Source of the DNA: Nocardia sp. NRRL S-836
Lineage (GTDB): Bacteria > Actinomycetota > Actinomycetes > Mycobacteriales > Pseudonocardiaceae
Assembly: GCF_001279525.1 (NCBI RefSeq)
Contig: NZ_LGDY01000102.1
Coordinates: forward strand, 62,001 to 126,000
Reading direction: 5' to 3'
Length of the DNA stretch: 64,000 bases
A program made the translations under genes and the position numbers. The notes beneath the pieces are model-generated. The model ran no database searches. It saw only the letters and a program-made list of their open reading frames with translations, and was not told the origin of the DNA. Shown here one piece after another: positions 30,879 to 38,967 of this stretch (position 1 is the first letter of the stretch; each line of letters opens with the position of its first letter).

Positions 30879-32854
30879 CAATGCTCCTTCGGCAGTTCCG
30901 CGGCCATGGCCAGCACGGAGCGCAGCGGCAGCCCCGTCTGCCTGGCCACGGCGGCGGCGTCGTCGTACTCGGGCTTGCCGTGGTGCGGTCCGTGCTTGCG
31001 GCGCACCGGCATGCCGTGCACCCGCACGACATCGCTGGTGCGGGCCACGGCCGTGCGCCGCACCGCCGTCCGCCGCACACCGAGGGTGCCGGTCTCGGCG
31101 AACATCAGCCGTTCGAGCGCGTCGGCGTTCTCGGGCGTGGCCAGTGCGTGCAGCACGTGCGCGGGCCGGCCCTTCTTCATCACGGCCGGGGTGGTCCAGC
31201 TGTCGAGGGCGCCGCTGTCGAGCAGCAGGCCGACGACGTGGCCGAGGACCTCGCCGGTGACGTCGTCGAGGTTGGTCTCCAGCACGACGAGGTCCCGCGT
31301 GTCCGGTGGCGGGTGGTGTGGCGGTGGTTGGTGGTGTGGCGGTGGTTGGTGGTGCGGCGGGGCGGCGGTGTCGAGGAGCTGGGGGTCGTCGGCGGTGGGG
31401 GCGCCGGGGGCGGCTTCGGCCGCGCAACTGGCGGTTCCGTCGGCTGCGGGGGCACCGGGGGCGGCAACGCCCGTGGTTCCGCTGGCCGCGGCGACACACG
31501 GGGCGGCTCCCACCACGGCCGCGCGACTGGCGGCTTCACCGACCCCGGGGACGCGCGGGTCGGCGCCTACGGCGGCAACATCCGTGGTTCCGCTGGCCGC
31601 GGCGGCACTCGGGGCGGCCCCCACCACGGCCGCGCGACTGGCGGCTTCACCGACCCTGGGGACGCGCGGGTCGGCGCCTACGGCGGCAACATCCGTGGTT
31701 CCGCTGGCCGCGGCGGCACTCGGGGCGGCCCCCATCACGGCCGCGCGGCTCGGGATTTCGCCGCCCTGGGCGTCGCCGGTGTCGGGTTCGGCTGCGGCGG
31801 AGGCTGCGGTCGCGCCTTCCAGCGCGCCCGTGTGGGCGACACGTACCGCACCGAGGCCACGGGATTCGCCTGCGTCGCCGACACCGTGAACGGTGCCCAC
31901 CGCCGCCGCGCTGCTACCGGTGTCCCCGCCCGAGGCGCCGGCGTGGTCGGCGTCCGTGACGGCGAGGCCACGGGTGTTCCCGGCCACCGCGCCGGTGTGG
32001 GCGGCACCCACCGCAGCACCGAGGCCACGGCGTTTGTCCGTGTCGCCGTGCACCGCAGCAGTGCTGCCGTGGTCGGCACCCGCCGCGGCGGCGAGGCCAC
32101 GGGCCTCCCCGGCCACCGCGCCGGTGCGGTGCGCTCCCACCGGGTCGCCGATCCGCACCACGGCGACGTTCGGCCGGTCGGGCAGTGTCCTCGTTCCCGC
32201 CCCGTAGCCGGTGGCGGTCAACCGCATCGGCGGGGGCGGGCGGTAGTCGGCCGACATCGCGCGCAGCAGGGCGGCGGCGGTCGGGGTGACGGTCTCGCCG
32301 GTCAGGGGCGTGCCGGTGACCACCGCGCCCTCCAGCAGTGCCGCGGTCGCCGGTGCCGGGCAGGGCAGCACGCCGTGGGCCGTCCTGACCGAGCCGGTAC
32401 CGAGCGGCAGCGGCTCGCAGTGGACGGTTCCGACACCGAGCGCGTGCAGGGCGGCGGCGACGCCGACGACGTCCACGAGCGTGTCGTGGCCGCCGAGCTC
32501 GTGCAGGTGCACCTCGTCGGGGTCCTCGCCGTGCAGGCGGCCCTCCACCTCGGCCACGGCCCGCAGGGCGGCCACCGCCAGGTCCGCGACGGGCCGGGAG
32601 CGCACCCGGCGGGCCATGGCGATCAAGTCGCCCGCCTTGCGGCTCGTGGCGTCGTCGGAGACCGCGACGACCGCCCGGCGGGCGCTGAGGCCGTGGGTGA
32701 GGACCCGTTCGACGGTGAGGTCCCAGCCGGTCAGGCCGGTGTCGGCGACGGCGGCGCGGACGGCGTCCAGCGACGCGCCGGCGTCGACCAGCGCGGCCAG
32801 CAGCATGTCACCGGCCAGCCCGGTGAACGGCGCGATGACGCAGATCCGGTTCAT
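30878..32854 (-). CDS. larC: Nickel-insertion protein LarC with a large repeat insertion
   Basis: A 658-residue LarC; family members are about 400. Residues 1-237 form the LarC1 part (PFTGLAGDMLLAALVDAGAS, DEVHLHELGGHDTLVDVVG) and 521-658 the LarC2 part (DLVVLETNLDDVTGEVLGHV, VMKKGRPAHVL, RRKHGPHHGKPEYDD). Between them about 280 residues of low-complexity Ala/Gly/Asp repeats end in a His-Pro array. In Lactobacillus the two halves are joined by ribosomal frameshifting; here they are in one frame. LarC inserts Ni(II) into the pyridinium pincer using CTP. TGGAG precedes ATG 32854. An in-frame extension to 33079 is repeat DNA and rejected. Confidence 0.88.
   Translation of the reverse strand: MNRICVIAPFTGLAGDMLLAALVDAGASLDAVRAAVADTGLTGWDLTVERVLTHGLSARRAVVAVSDDATSRKAGDLIAMARRVRSRPVADLAVAALRAVAEVEGRLHGEDPDEVHLHELGGHDTLVDVVGVAAALHALGVGTVHCEPLPLGTGSVRTAHGVLPCPAPATAALLEGAVVTGTPLTGETVTPTAAALLRAMSADYRPPPPMRLTATGYGAGTRTLPDRPNVAVVRIGDPVGAHRTGAVAGEARGLAAAAGADHGSTAAVHGDTDKRRGLGAAVGAAHTGAVAGNTRGLAVTDADHAGASGGDTGSSAAAVGTVHGVGDAGESRGLGAVRVAHTGALEGATAASAAAEPDTGDAQGGEIPSRAAVMGAAPSAAAASGTTDVAAVGADPRVPRVGEAASRAAVVGAAPSAAAASGTTDVAAVGADPRVPGVGEAASRAAVVGAAPCVAAASGTTGVAAPGAPAADGTASCAAEAAPGAPTADDPQLLDTAAPPHHQPPPHHQPPPHHPPPDTRDLVVLETNLDDVTGEVLGHVVGLLLDSGALDSWTTPAVMKKGRPAHVLHALATPENADALERLMFAETGTLGVRRTAVRRTAVARTSDVVRVHGMPVRRKHGPHHGKPEYDDAAAVARQTGLPLRSVLAMAAELPKEH
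31312..31360 (-). repeat. 18-bp tandem repeat encoding a Pro-Pro-Pro-His-His-Gln array
   Basis: Two perfect 18-bp units (31312-31329, 31330-31347) plus a partial third. On the minus strand they encode HHQPPP repeats with three His-His pairs, about residues 499-517, just before LarC2. Confidence 0.85.
31511..31780 (-). repeat. 111-bp tandem repeat inside larC
   Basis: Near-identical units start at 31511, 31622 and 31733 (the third is partial), and a degenerate partial copy lies at about 31460-31510. The unit encodes 37 residues including ASGTTDVAAVGADPRVP. The period is a multiple of three. Confidence 0.88.
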
Positions 32855-33167
32855 GGCGCGCTCCAGCGGAGAAGGCCAGGTACAGCGACGGAACCGCGAG
32901 CCGGGCTCGGGACGGCGCTCGGCCGGGACCCGAACGCCACGGCAACCGGACCGCAGGCCCGGCCCGCGACCACACCCCGGCAAGACCCGGACACCACGGC
33001 ACCCGAACCACAAGCCCCGCCCACGACACAGCGGGCTCCAGACACGCGCGAACCCCGCATCCCACACACCCCCCGGCAAACCGCAGACACGCCCGAACCG
33101 CGTTCCCGGCTCATCACGCCACCCCGGCCGGACGCGGACACCACGGCGGCCGAACCGCGTTCCCGGT
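32855..33167. repeat. Decayed repeat DNA in the larB-larC gap
   Basis: A 313-bp gap inside an otherwise overlapping operon. GAACCGCGTTCCCGG occurs exactly at 33095 and 33152 (57-bp spacing), and degenerate variants of GACACCACGG and CCGAACC recur through the stretch. No gene is supported; the N-terminal extension of larC read through it looks non-coding. Confidence 0.55.
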
Positions 33168-33851
33168 TCACAGCGCGCCCCGGCGAGCCACCCGTGACAG
33201 CCGGAACGCCGCCATCGCCGCCCCGAACCCGGAGTCGATGTTCACCACGGTGATCCCGGCCGCGCAGGACGCGTGCATCGCCAGCAACGCGGTGATCCCC
33301 TCCAGCCCGGCGCCGTACCCGGTCGACGTCGGCACGGCGACCACCGGGCACGCGACGAGCCCACCGATCGCGCTGGCCAGCGCACCCTCCATGCCCGCGA
33401 CGACGATCACGGTGTCCGCCGCGCGCAACCGGTCCTGCTCGGCGAGCAGGCGGTGCAGCCCGGCCACGCCCACGTCGGTGACGGTGGTGACGTCGAGCCC
33501 GACGGCCGTGGCGATGGCGGCGGCCTCGTGGGCCACGGGCTGGTCGGCGGTACCGGCGGCGGCGACCACGACGGTGAACCCGGTCGGTGCGGCCGGGCGC
33601 CAGCCGAGGAGGCGGGCCGCGGGGTCGTACGTGCCGTCGGGCACCTCACTCACCACAGCGGCCGCGACTTCAGGGGCAACGCGGGTGGCGAGCACCGGAC
33701 CGTCGTTGTGCCGCAGCAGGGTGCGGACGATCGAGGTGATCTGGGCCGCGGTCTTGCCGGTGCCGTAGACGACCTCCGGCAGTCCCTGGCGGGCCTCGCG
33801 GCCGACGTCCACCCTGGCGAAACCCAGGTCCACGGCGTCCGGTCCGGTCAC
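33168..33851 (-). CDS. larB: Nickel-pincer cofactor carboxylase/hydrolase LarB
   Basis: A 227-residue LarB with the PurE (AIR carboxylase)-like fold. It carboxylates nicotinic acid adenine dinucleotide and hydrolyses it, the first step of pincer-cofactor synthesis. Visible are LPEVVYGTGKTAAQI, the PurE-type core VVVAAAGTADQPVAHEAA, TVIVVAGMEGALASAIGGL and PVVAVPTSTGYGAGLEGITALL. GTG 33851 overlaps the glycerate kinase stop (GTGA). The gap to larC downstream is 313 bp of repeat DNA, the only large gap in the operon. Confidence 0.92.
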   Translation of the reverse strand: MTGPDAVDLGFARVDVGREARQGLPEVVYGTGKTAAQITSIVRTLLRHNDGPVLATRVAPEVAAAVVSEVPDGTYDPAARLLGWRPAAPTGFTVVVAAAGTADQPVAHEAAAIATAVGLDVTTVTDVGVAGLHRLLAEQDRLRAADTVIVVAGMEGALASAIGGLVACPVVAVPTSTGYGAGLEGITALLAMHASCAAGITVVNIDSGFGAAMAAFRLSRVARRGAL

Positions 33852-34978
33852 GCCGCCCCTCCCCTCGCCACGACGGACGGCAGCTCGCGCCCGATCTGCG
33901 CCAGCAGCTCCGGCGCCCGGCTGACGGCGGCGTCGAGGTTTCCGGCGCGGGCCAGCAACGACCACGCCGCGCTCACGCCGGCCGCGCGCAGCTGGTCCGC
34001 GGAGAGGCGGACGTCGCCCGCGACGACCACGACCGGGACGCCGTGCCGCCGGGCCGCCTCCGTCACGCCGACGGGGGCCTTGCCGCGCAGGCTCTGCTCG
34101 TCGAACCGGCCCTCGCCGACCACGACGAGCGCGGCGGTGCGCAGGGCCTCCTCGACGCCGATCTCGGCCAGGACGAAGTCCGCGCCGGACGCGCGGCGGG
34201 CGCCGAGGGCGGCCAGCGCGGCGAAGCCGGTGCCACCGGCCGCACCCGCACCCGGTTCGCCGCTCAGGTCACGGCCGGTCTCGGCGGCGAGGACGGCCGC
34301 GAACCGGCGCAGGCCGCGTTCCAGCACCTCCACGTCCCGCGGTGACGCGCCCTTCTGCGGGCCGAACACCGCGGCGGCACCGGACGGGCCGGTCAGCGGG
34401 TTGTCCACATCGGACACCAGCGTCACCCGTGCCAGCCGCAGCCGGAAGTCCAGACCGGACAGGTCCACGTGGGCCACGCCGGTCAGCGCGGCACCGCCCG
34501 GCCCGACCGGCGCGCCGCGGGAGTCGGTGATCCGGGCGCCGAGTGCGCGCAGCAGGCCCGCTCCCCCGTCGGTCGTGGCGCTGCCGCCCACCGCGAGCAC
34601 GATGTCGAGGCAGCCGTGGTCGAGCGCGGCACGGATCAGCTCGCCGGTGCCGTGGCTGTCGGCGACCAGCGGGGCGAGCCGGCCGTCCGGTAACGCGTCG
34701 AGGCCGCTCGCCGTGGCCAGCTCGACCACCGCGCGGGTACCGCGCACGGCGAACGCGGCCCGCACCGGCCGTCCGGTGGGGCCGGTGACGTCGACGTGGA
34801 CCTCGCGGTACCCGGCCTGGGCCAGTGCCGCGAGCGTGCCCTCGCCGCCGTCCGCGACCGGCATCGCCACCGCGGCACCGCCCGCGTCGACCACCCCGGC
34901 GACAACGGCGGCACAGGCCTGCGCCGCGGTCAGGCAGCCGCGGAACTTGTCGAGGCAGACGAGCACCTTGCCGCTCAT
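33848..34978 (-). CDS. Glycerate kinase (GlxK/GarK type)
   Basis: A 376-residue type I glycerate kinase. It starts KVLVCLDKFRGCLTAAQA, has PVADGGEGTLAAL, the DIVLAVGGSATTDGGAGLLRALGA region, GPQKGASP and the C-terminal VVGEGRFDEQSLRGKAP. Enzymes of this family phosphorylate D-glycerate at C2 or C3. It overlaps larA (ATGA) upstream and larB (GTGA) downstream, so it is translationally locked between racemase and cofactor genes. No fucose step needs it directly; a link to the LarA substrate is possible (see findings). Confidence 0.92.
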   Translation of the reverse strand: MSGKVLVCLDKFRGCLTAAQACAAVVAGVVDAGGAAVAMPVADGGEGTLAALAQAGYREVHVDVTGPTGRPVRAAFAVRGTRAVVELATASGLDALPDGRLAPLVADSHGTGELIRAALDHGCLDIVLAVGGSATTDGGAGLLRALGARITDSRGAPVGPGGAALTGVAHVDLSGLDFRLRLARVTLVSDVDNPLTGPSGAAAVFGPQKGASPRDVEVLERGLRRFAAVLAAETGRDLSGEPGAGAAGGTGFAALAALGARRASGADFVLAEIGVEEALRTAALVVVGEGRFDEQSLRGKAPVGVTEAARRHGVPVVVVAGDVRLSADQLRAAGVSAAWSLLARAGNLDAAVSRAPELLAQIGRELPSVVARGGAA

Positions 34979-36258
34979 CGGCGGCCCCCGGTGACGTACG
35001 GGATCGTCTGCGGCCCTTCGGGAAGCACGCACAGGCGGGCACCGGGCCCCGCCGCCGCGAGCGCCTCCCGCACCGCGAGGGAGATGTCCGCCGTCTGCTC
35101 CAGGTGCGCGGTGGCCAGGTCGGCGTCGCTGAGGTGCGAGGTGTGCATGACCACCCGGCAGTCGGCCTGGATGCGCGCCTGGATCTGCACCTGCCACTGG
35201 TCGGGCACGGTGACCTCGCGCGCGGAGATCTCCGCGAACAACGCCGCCGGCGAGTCGGCGGAGGCGAGGACCTCGCGGTACGAGCCGTGGTCGGGGAAAC
35301 CGTCGCGGCACTCGGCGGCGCACACGATCGTGCCGCCCGGCCGCACCACCTGGTAGGCCGCCGACATGCCCTTCACCGACTGGTAGAGGTTCTGGTCGAG
35401 CGGGTAGCCGGAGTTGGTCGTCACCACGACGTCGAACAGGTGCGGCACCGGCTGCATCGCGACTTCACGGGCCGTGCGCACGGCCTCCGCGTGCATGTCG
35501 AGCAGGTCTCCGCCGAACGCGGCGACGACCTCCTTGTCCTGGTTCAGCACGACGTCGAACCCGAAGGTCACGCCGGTGGCGGCCGCGATGGCGCGCACGT
35601 CGTCGTGCACCGGGTTGCCCTCGATGACGCCCCACGTCGCCCGCGGGTGCCCGATCCGCCGCGCGTCGTGCAGCACCAGCACCGTCTCCAGCGCGGCGAG
35701 GCCCGGCGCGACGAGCTTCGGCCCGCCGGAGAACCCGGCGAAGAAGTGCGGTTCGACGAACCCGGTGGTGATCCGCACGTCCGCGGCGACCCACTCGCTG
35801 TTGAGCCACACCGGCACGTCCGCGCCGAGCCGGCCCAGCCACGTCAGGCTGTCGCGGTCACGGGCGTCGTGGTTGACGATCCGCACCGAGTCGACCACCT
35901 CGTCGCCGAACATCGCCCGCAGCTCGGCGTCGGTGTTGCCGCGGTGGGTGCCGGTGGCGACCAGCACCACGACGTCGGCGGGGTCGACCAGCCCGTCGAG
36001 CTCCTCCAGGACCGCCGGGATCATCAGGTGCCGCGGCTGCGGGCGCGTGCCGTCGCAGGCCGAGATCGCCACGGTCTGGCCGCGCCGCACCCGGCTGCGC
36101 AGCGGCGGACCCGCGACCGGGGACCGCAACGCCCGCCGCAGAACGTCCCGCGGTGGCTCGGAGACCCGGTGGTGCCGCGGTGTCACGACCGTGGTCACCG
36201 CCGGGTCGACGCGGAGGTCCAGCCCGGTCTCGCCGTAGGCCAGCCGCACGGTCCGCAT
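34975..36258 (-). CDS. larA: Nickel-pincer-dependent lactate racemase family enzyme LarA
   Basis: A 427-residue LarA homologue. The key residues of Lactobacillus LarA are all present at a constant offset of three: His105 in ATGTHR and His171 in EPHFFAGF (catalytic pair), Lys181 in GGPKLVAPG (covalent cofactor attachment) and His197 in LVLHDARR (Ni ligand). LarA interconverts L- and D-lactate by hydride transfer; related LarA proteins racemise other 2-hydroxyacids, so specificity is not certain. ATGA overlaps join it to the lactonase gene upstream and the glycerate kinase downstream. The fucose route it follows yields L-lactate. Confidence 0.92.
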   Translation of the reverse strand: MRTVRLAYGETGLDLRVDPAVTTVVTPRHHRVSEPPRDVLRRALRSPVAGPPLRSRVRRGQTVAISACDGTRPQPRHLMIPAVLEELDGLVDPADVVVLVATGTHRGNTDAELRAMFGDEVVDSVRIVNHDARDRDSLTWLGRLGADVPVWLNSEWVAADVRITTGFVEPHFFAGFSGGPKLVAPGLAALETVLVLHDARRIGHPRATWGVIEGNPVHDDVRAIAAATGVTFGFDVVLNQDKEVVAAFGGDLLDMHAEAVRTAREVAMQPVPHLFDVVVTTNSGYPLDQNLYQSVKGMSAAYQVVRPGGTIVCAAECRDGFPDHGSYREVLASADSPAALFAEISAREVTVPDQWQVQIQARIQADCRVVMHTSHLSDADLATAHLEQTADISLAVREALAAAGPGARLCVLPEGPQTIPYVTGGRR

Positions 36259-37115
36259 CACCGCTCCCCCAACCGGTAGACGCGGGCGGCCGTGCCGGCG
36301 AACACCTCGGCGCGCTCGTCCGCCGACAGGCCCGCGGTCAGCTCCTCCGCGGCGCCCAGCACGTCCTCGTAGGAGGCGGCGAGCAGGCACACCGGCCAGT
36401 CCGAGCCGACCATCAGCCGACCGGGCCCGAACACCTCCAGCGCGACGTCGACGACCGGCCGCAGGTCCTCTGCGGTCCACTGTGGACCCGCCTCGGTCAC
36501 CAGCCCGGACACCTTCGCGGTCACGTTCGGCTCGGCCGCCAGCGCCGCGAGGTGTGTCGCCCACGGCTGGTACTCCCGGTGCGCGATGTCCGGTTTGGAC
36601 AGGTGGTCGACGGCGAACCGCAGGTCCGGCACCGACCGCACCGCCACCAGCGCCGCGGGCAGCTGGTGCGGCCGGGTCAGCACGTCGTAGGCCAGCCCGG
36701 CGTCGCGCACCGCCCGCAGCCCGGCCAGCACCGCGGGCCGCATGAGCCAGTCCGGGTCCGGCTCGGACTGCACGAGGTGCCGCACGCCCACCAGCCGGTC
36801 GCCGCCGGGCCCCGACCTCAGCCGGTCCAGCTGCTCGGCCACGTCGGGCGCGGTGAGGTCCACCCAGCCCACGACACCGGCGATCAGGTCGGAGTCCTTC
36901 GCCAGCGCCAGGAACTCCGCCGTCTCCTCGACGTCGGGAAGCACCTGGACCAGCACCGTGGCATCCACCCCGGCCAGCTCGGTCACCGCGCGGAGGTCGG
37001 CGGGACCGAAGTCGCGCCGGATCCGCTCGACCTCCGGCGCGTCGAGCCAGTCCTGCGGCCGGGCGGACAGGTCCCACAGGTGGTGGTGGGCGTCGATCCG
37101 GCGCGGCGCGGTCAT
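36258..37115 (-). CDS. Amidohydrolase-2 family lactonase, probable L-fuconolactonase
   Basis: A 285-residue TIM-barrel amidohydrolase (COG3618). It begins RRIDAHHHLWDLSARPQDWL with the metal-binding H-x-H motif; DHLSKPDI is the central metal/active-site stretch, and GSDWPVCLLAASY near the C-terminus holds the catalytic Asp. Relatives hydrolyse L-fucono-1,5-lactone or L-rhamnono-lactone to the acid. It follows the aldo/keto reductase and hydrolase genes in one overlapping operon, supporting step two of oxidative L-fucose degradation. Confidence 0.85.
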   Translation of the reverse strand: MTAPRRIDAHHHLWDLSARPQDWLDAPEVERIRRDFGPADLRAVTELAGVDATVLVQVLPDVEETAEFLALAKDSDLIAGVVGWVDLTAPDVAEQLDRLRSGPGGDRLVGVRHLVQSEPDPDWLMRPAVLAGLRAVRDAGLAYDVLTRPHQLPAALVAVRSVPDLRFAVDHLSKPDIAHREYQPWATHLAALAAEPNVTAKVSGLVTEAGPQWTAEDLRPVVDVALEVFGPGRLMVGSDWPVCLLAASYEDVLGAAEELTAGLSADERAEVFAGTAARVYRLGER

Positions 37116-37957
37116 GCCTGTCCGATCCGGTGCCGCTGCACGCCCAGGCGGTCGACGCTCACCTCGACGGTGTCGCCCTCGCGCAGGTAGCCGAAGTCGT
37201 TCACGCCGAGCGCCACCCCGGCGGGCGTGCCGGTGTTCACCACGTCACCGGGTTCGAGGACCATGAACTGGCTGAGGTACCAGATGACGTGGTGCACGCC
37301 GAACACCATGTTCTTCGTGTTCCCGTCCTGGCGCAGCTCGCCGTTGACGCTCAGCCGCAGCCCGAGCGCCTGCGGGTCGCCCACCTCGTCCGCGGTGACC
37401 AGCCACGGCCCCAGCGGGTTGAACGTCTCGCAGGACTTGCCCTTGGTCCACTGGCCGCCGCGCTCGATCTGGAACTCGCGCTCGCTGACGTCGTCGGAGA
37501 CCGCGTAGCCCGCGATCACGCCCGCCGCGTCCGCCGGGCTGTCCAGATACCGCGCGGTGGCACCGAGAACGACCGCCAGCTCCACCTCGTAGTCGGTCTT
37601 CGTGCTCTTCCTGGGGATCAGCACGGTGTCGTTCGGCCCGACGACCGTGTTGGTGTTCTTCATGAACACCACGGGTTCACTCGGCGGTTGCGCCGAGGTC
37701 TCCGCCGCGTGGTCGGAGTAGTTGAGCCCGATGCAGACCAGCGCACCGGGACGGGCGACCGGCGCGCCGATCCGCAGTCCGGTGACGTCCAGCTCCGGCA
37801 GTCCGGCCAGCGCGGCACGCACCCGTGCCACACCGCCGTCCGCGAGGAAGTCACCGCTGATCTCGCTCGTCACCGGGCGCAGGTCACGCGCCTGGCCGGC
37901 GTCGTCCAGCACCACGGGGATCTCGGTGCCGGGATCGCCCACTCGCAGCAGTCGCAT
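37112..37957 (-). CDS. FAH-family hydrolase, probable 2,4-diketo-3-deoxy-L-fuconate hydrolase
   Basis: A 281-residue fumarylacetoacetate hydrolase fold protein. The N-terminal domain is followed by VCIGLNYSDHAAETS, PVVFMKNTNTVVGPNDTV, the metal-binding YEVELAVVLG, and C-terminal VVNTGTPAGVALG. In Xanthomonas-type fucose catabolism the FAH enzyme hydrolyses 2,4-diketo-3-deoxy-L-fuconate to pyruvate and L-lactate; 2-keto-3-deoxy-acid hydrolases or lyases are alternatives within the family. GAGGAA precedes ATG 37957. It is coupled to the lactonase gene by ATGA. Confidence 0.85.
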   Translation of the reverse strand: MRLLRVGDPGTEIPVVLDDAGQARDLRPVTSEISGDFLADGGVARVRAALAGLPELDVTGLRIGAPVARPGALVCIGLNYSDHAAETSAQPPSEPVVFMKNTNTVVGPNDTVLIPRKSTKTDYEVELAVVLGATARYLDSPADAAGVIAGYAVSDDVSEREFQIERGGQWTKGKSCETFNPLGPWLVTADEVGDPQALGLRLSVNGELRQDGNTKNMVFGVHHVIWYLSQFMVLEPGDVVNTGTPAGVALGVNDFGYLREGDTVEVSVDRLGVQRHRIGQA

Positions 37958-37998
37958 TGCCGTTCCTCATCCGTTCTTCGTCGATGCCGTTGTCGGAG

Positions 37999-38967
37999 TC
38001 AGGGGGTCGGTACGCCGGCCCCGAGCAGTCCTTCGTCGCGCAGCTCCGCCCACAGCCCGGCGGGCGGGGGCGTGTCGAACGCGGCCACGTTCGCGCGGAT
38101 CTCGGCCTCGGTGCGGGCACCGACCAGCACGCCGGTCACCGCCGGGTGGCCGAGGGGGAACCACAGCGCCGCGGCCGGCAGCGTCGTGCCGTGCCGTGCG
38201 CAGACGGCGGCGATCCGGCGGGCCCGGCCGACGACCTCCGCCGGGGCGGTCCGGTAGTCGTAGGTGGCGTCGTCCGGCACGTCCTGCGTGGCGAGCAGGC
38301 CGGAGTTGAACAGCCCGGCGGCGACCACGTCCACCCCGCGCTCCGCGCACAGCGGCAGGAGCTCGGCCAGTGCGGGCTGTTCGAGCAGGGTGTAGCGGTT
38401 GGCGAGCAGCACCGCGTCGACCGTGTCCACTTCGGACGCGCGCACGAACCGAGCGAGCAGCTCCCACTGGTTCATCCCGGCCCCGATCGCGCCGACGACG
38501 CCCTGCTCGCGCAGCTCCACCAGTGCGGGCAGCGCCTCGCCGGCCGCCTGCTCCCAGTGGTCGTCCGGGTCGTGCAGGTACACCACGTCCACCCGGTCGA
38601 GCCCGAGGCGGTCCAGCGACGACTCCAGGCTCCTGCGCACGCCGTCCGCGCTGAAGTCCCACACGCGGCGGTGCGTCGCCGGTACCGCGAAGCCCTCCGG
38701 GTCGAGCCCGGCACCACCGGCGTCGGGCACCAGCAGCCGTCCCACCTTGGTGGACACCACGAACTCGGCACGCGGCCGGTCCCGCAGTGCGGCGCCCAGC
38801 CGTCGTTCCGCGAGGCCCAGCCCGTAGTGCGGAGCGGTGTCGAAGATCCGGACGCCGGCCTCCCACGCCGCGTCGACGACCGCGCGGGCGGCGTCGTCGC
38901 TCACCTCGGTGTACAGGTTGCCCAGCGGGGACGTGCCGAGGCCGAGCCGGCTGCGCTGGTCAGCCAC
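37999..38967 (-). CDS. Aldo/keto reductase, probable L-fucose dehydrogenase
   Basis: A 322-residue AKR. LGLGTSPLGNLY opens the barrel; FDTAPHYGLGLAERRLG carries the catalytic Asp and Tyr, VVSTKVGRLL the Lys, and VDVVYLHDPDDHW the His. This D/Y/K/H set and length fit sugar (D-threo-aldose/L-fucose) dehydrogenases that oxidise L-fucose to its lactone with NAD(P)+. GTG 38967 overlaps the SDR stop. Position in the operon makes L-fucose the likely substrate, but L-galactose or D-arabinose are possible. Confidence 0.82.
   Translation of the reverse strand: MADQRSRLGLGTSPLGNLYTEVSDDAARAVVDAAWEAGVRIFDTAPHYGLGLAERRLGAALRDRPRAEFVVSTKVGRLLVPDAGGAGLDPEGFAVPATHRRVWDFSADGVRRSLESSLDRLGLDRVDVVYLHDPDDHWEQAAGEALPALVELREQGVVGAIGAGMNQWELLARFVRASEVDTVDAVLLANRYTLLEQPALAELLPLCAERGVDVVAAGLFNSGLLATQDVPDDATYDYRTAPAEVVGRARRIAAVCARHGTTLPAAALWFPLGHPAVTGVLVGARTEAEIRANVAAFDTPPPAGLWAELRDEGLLGAGVPTP

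Larger units (their letters stand above)
31295..32143 (-). repeat. Repeat-rich insertion between LarC1 and LarC2
   Basis: Encodes about 283 residues (238-520) absent from ordinary LarC proteins. From the N-terminal side it shows a degenerate unit around H-T-G-A-V-A-G-x-x-R-G-L, then 37-residue repeats, then a His-Pro array. All stay in the larC frame, with no stop. Confidence 0.85.

Noticed and set aside
31460..31780. Repeat block in larC as a CRISPR array
   Set aside because: Units are contiguous with no unique spacers, stay in one reading frame, and no cas gene is near.
32855..33079. N-terminal extension of LarC in the same frame
   Set aside because: The 75 extra residues are Arg/Gly/Val repeat translation; ATG 32854 has a good GGAG site and starts the conserved LarC N-terminus.
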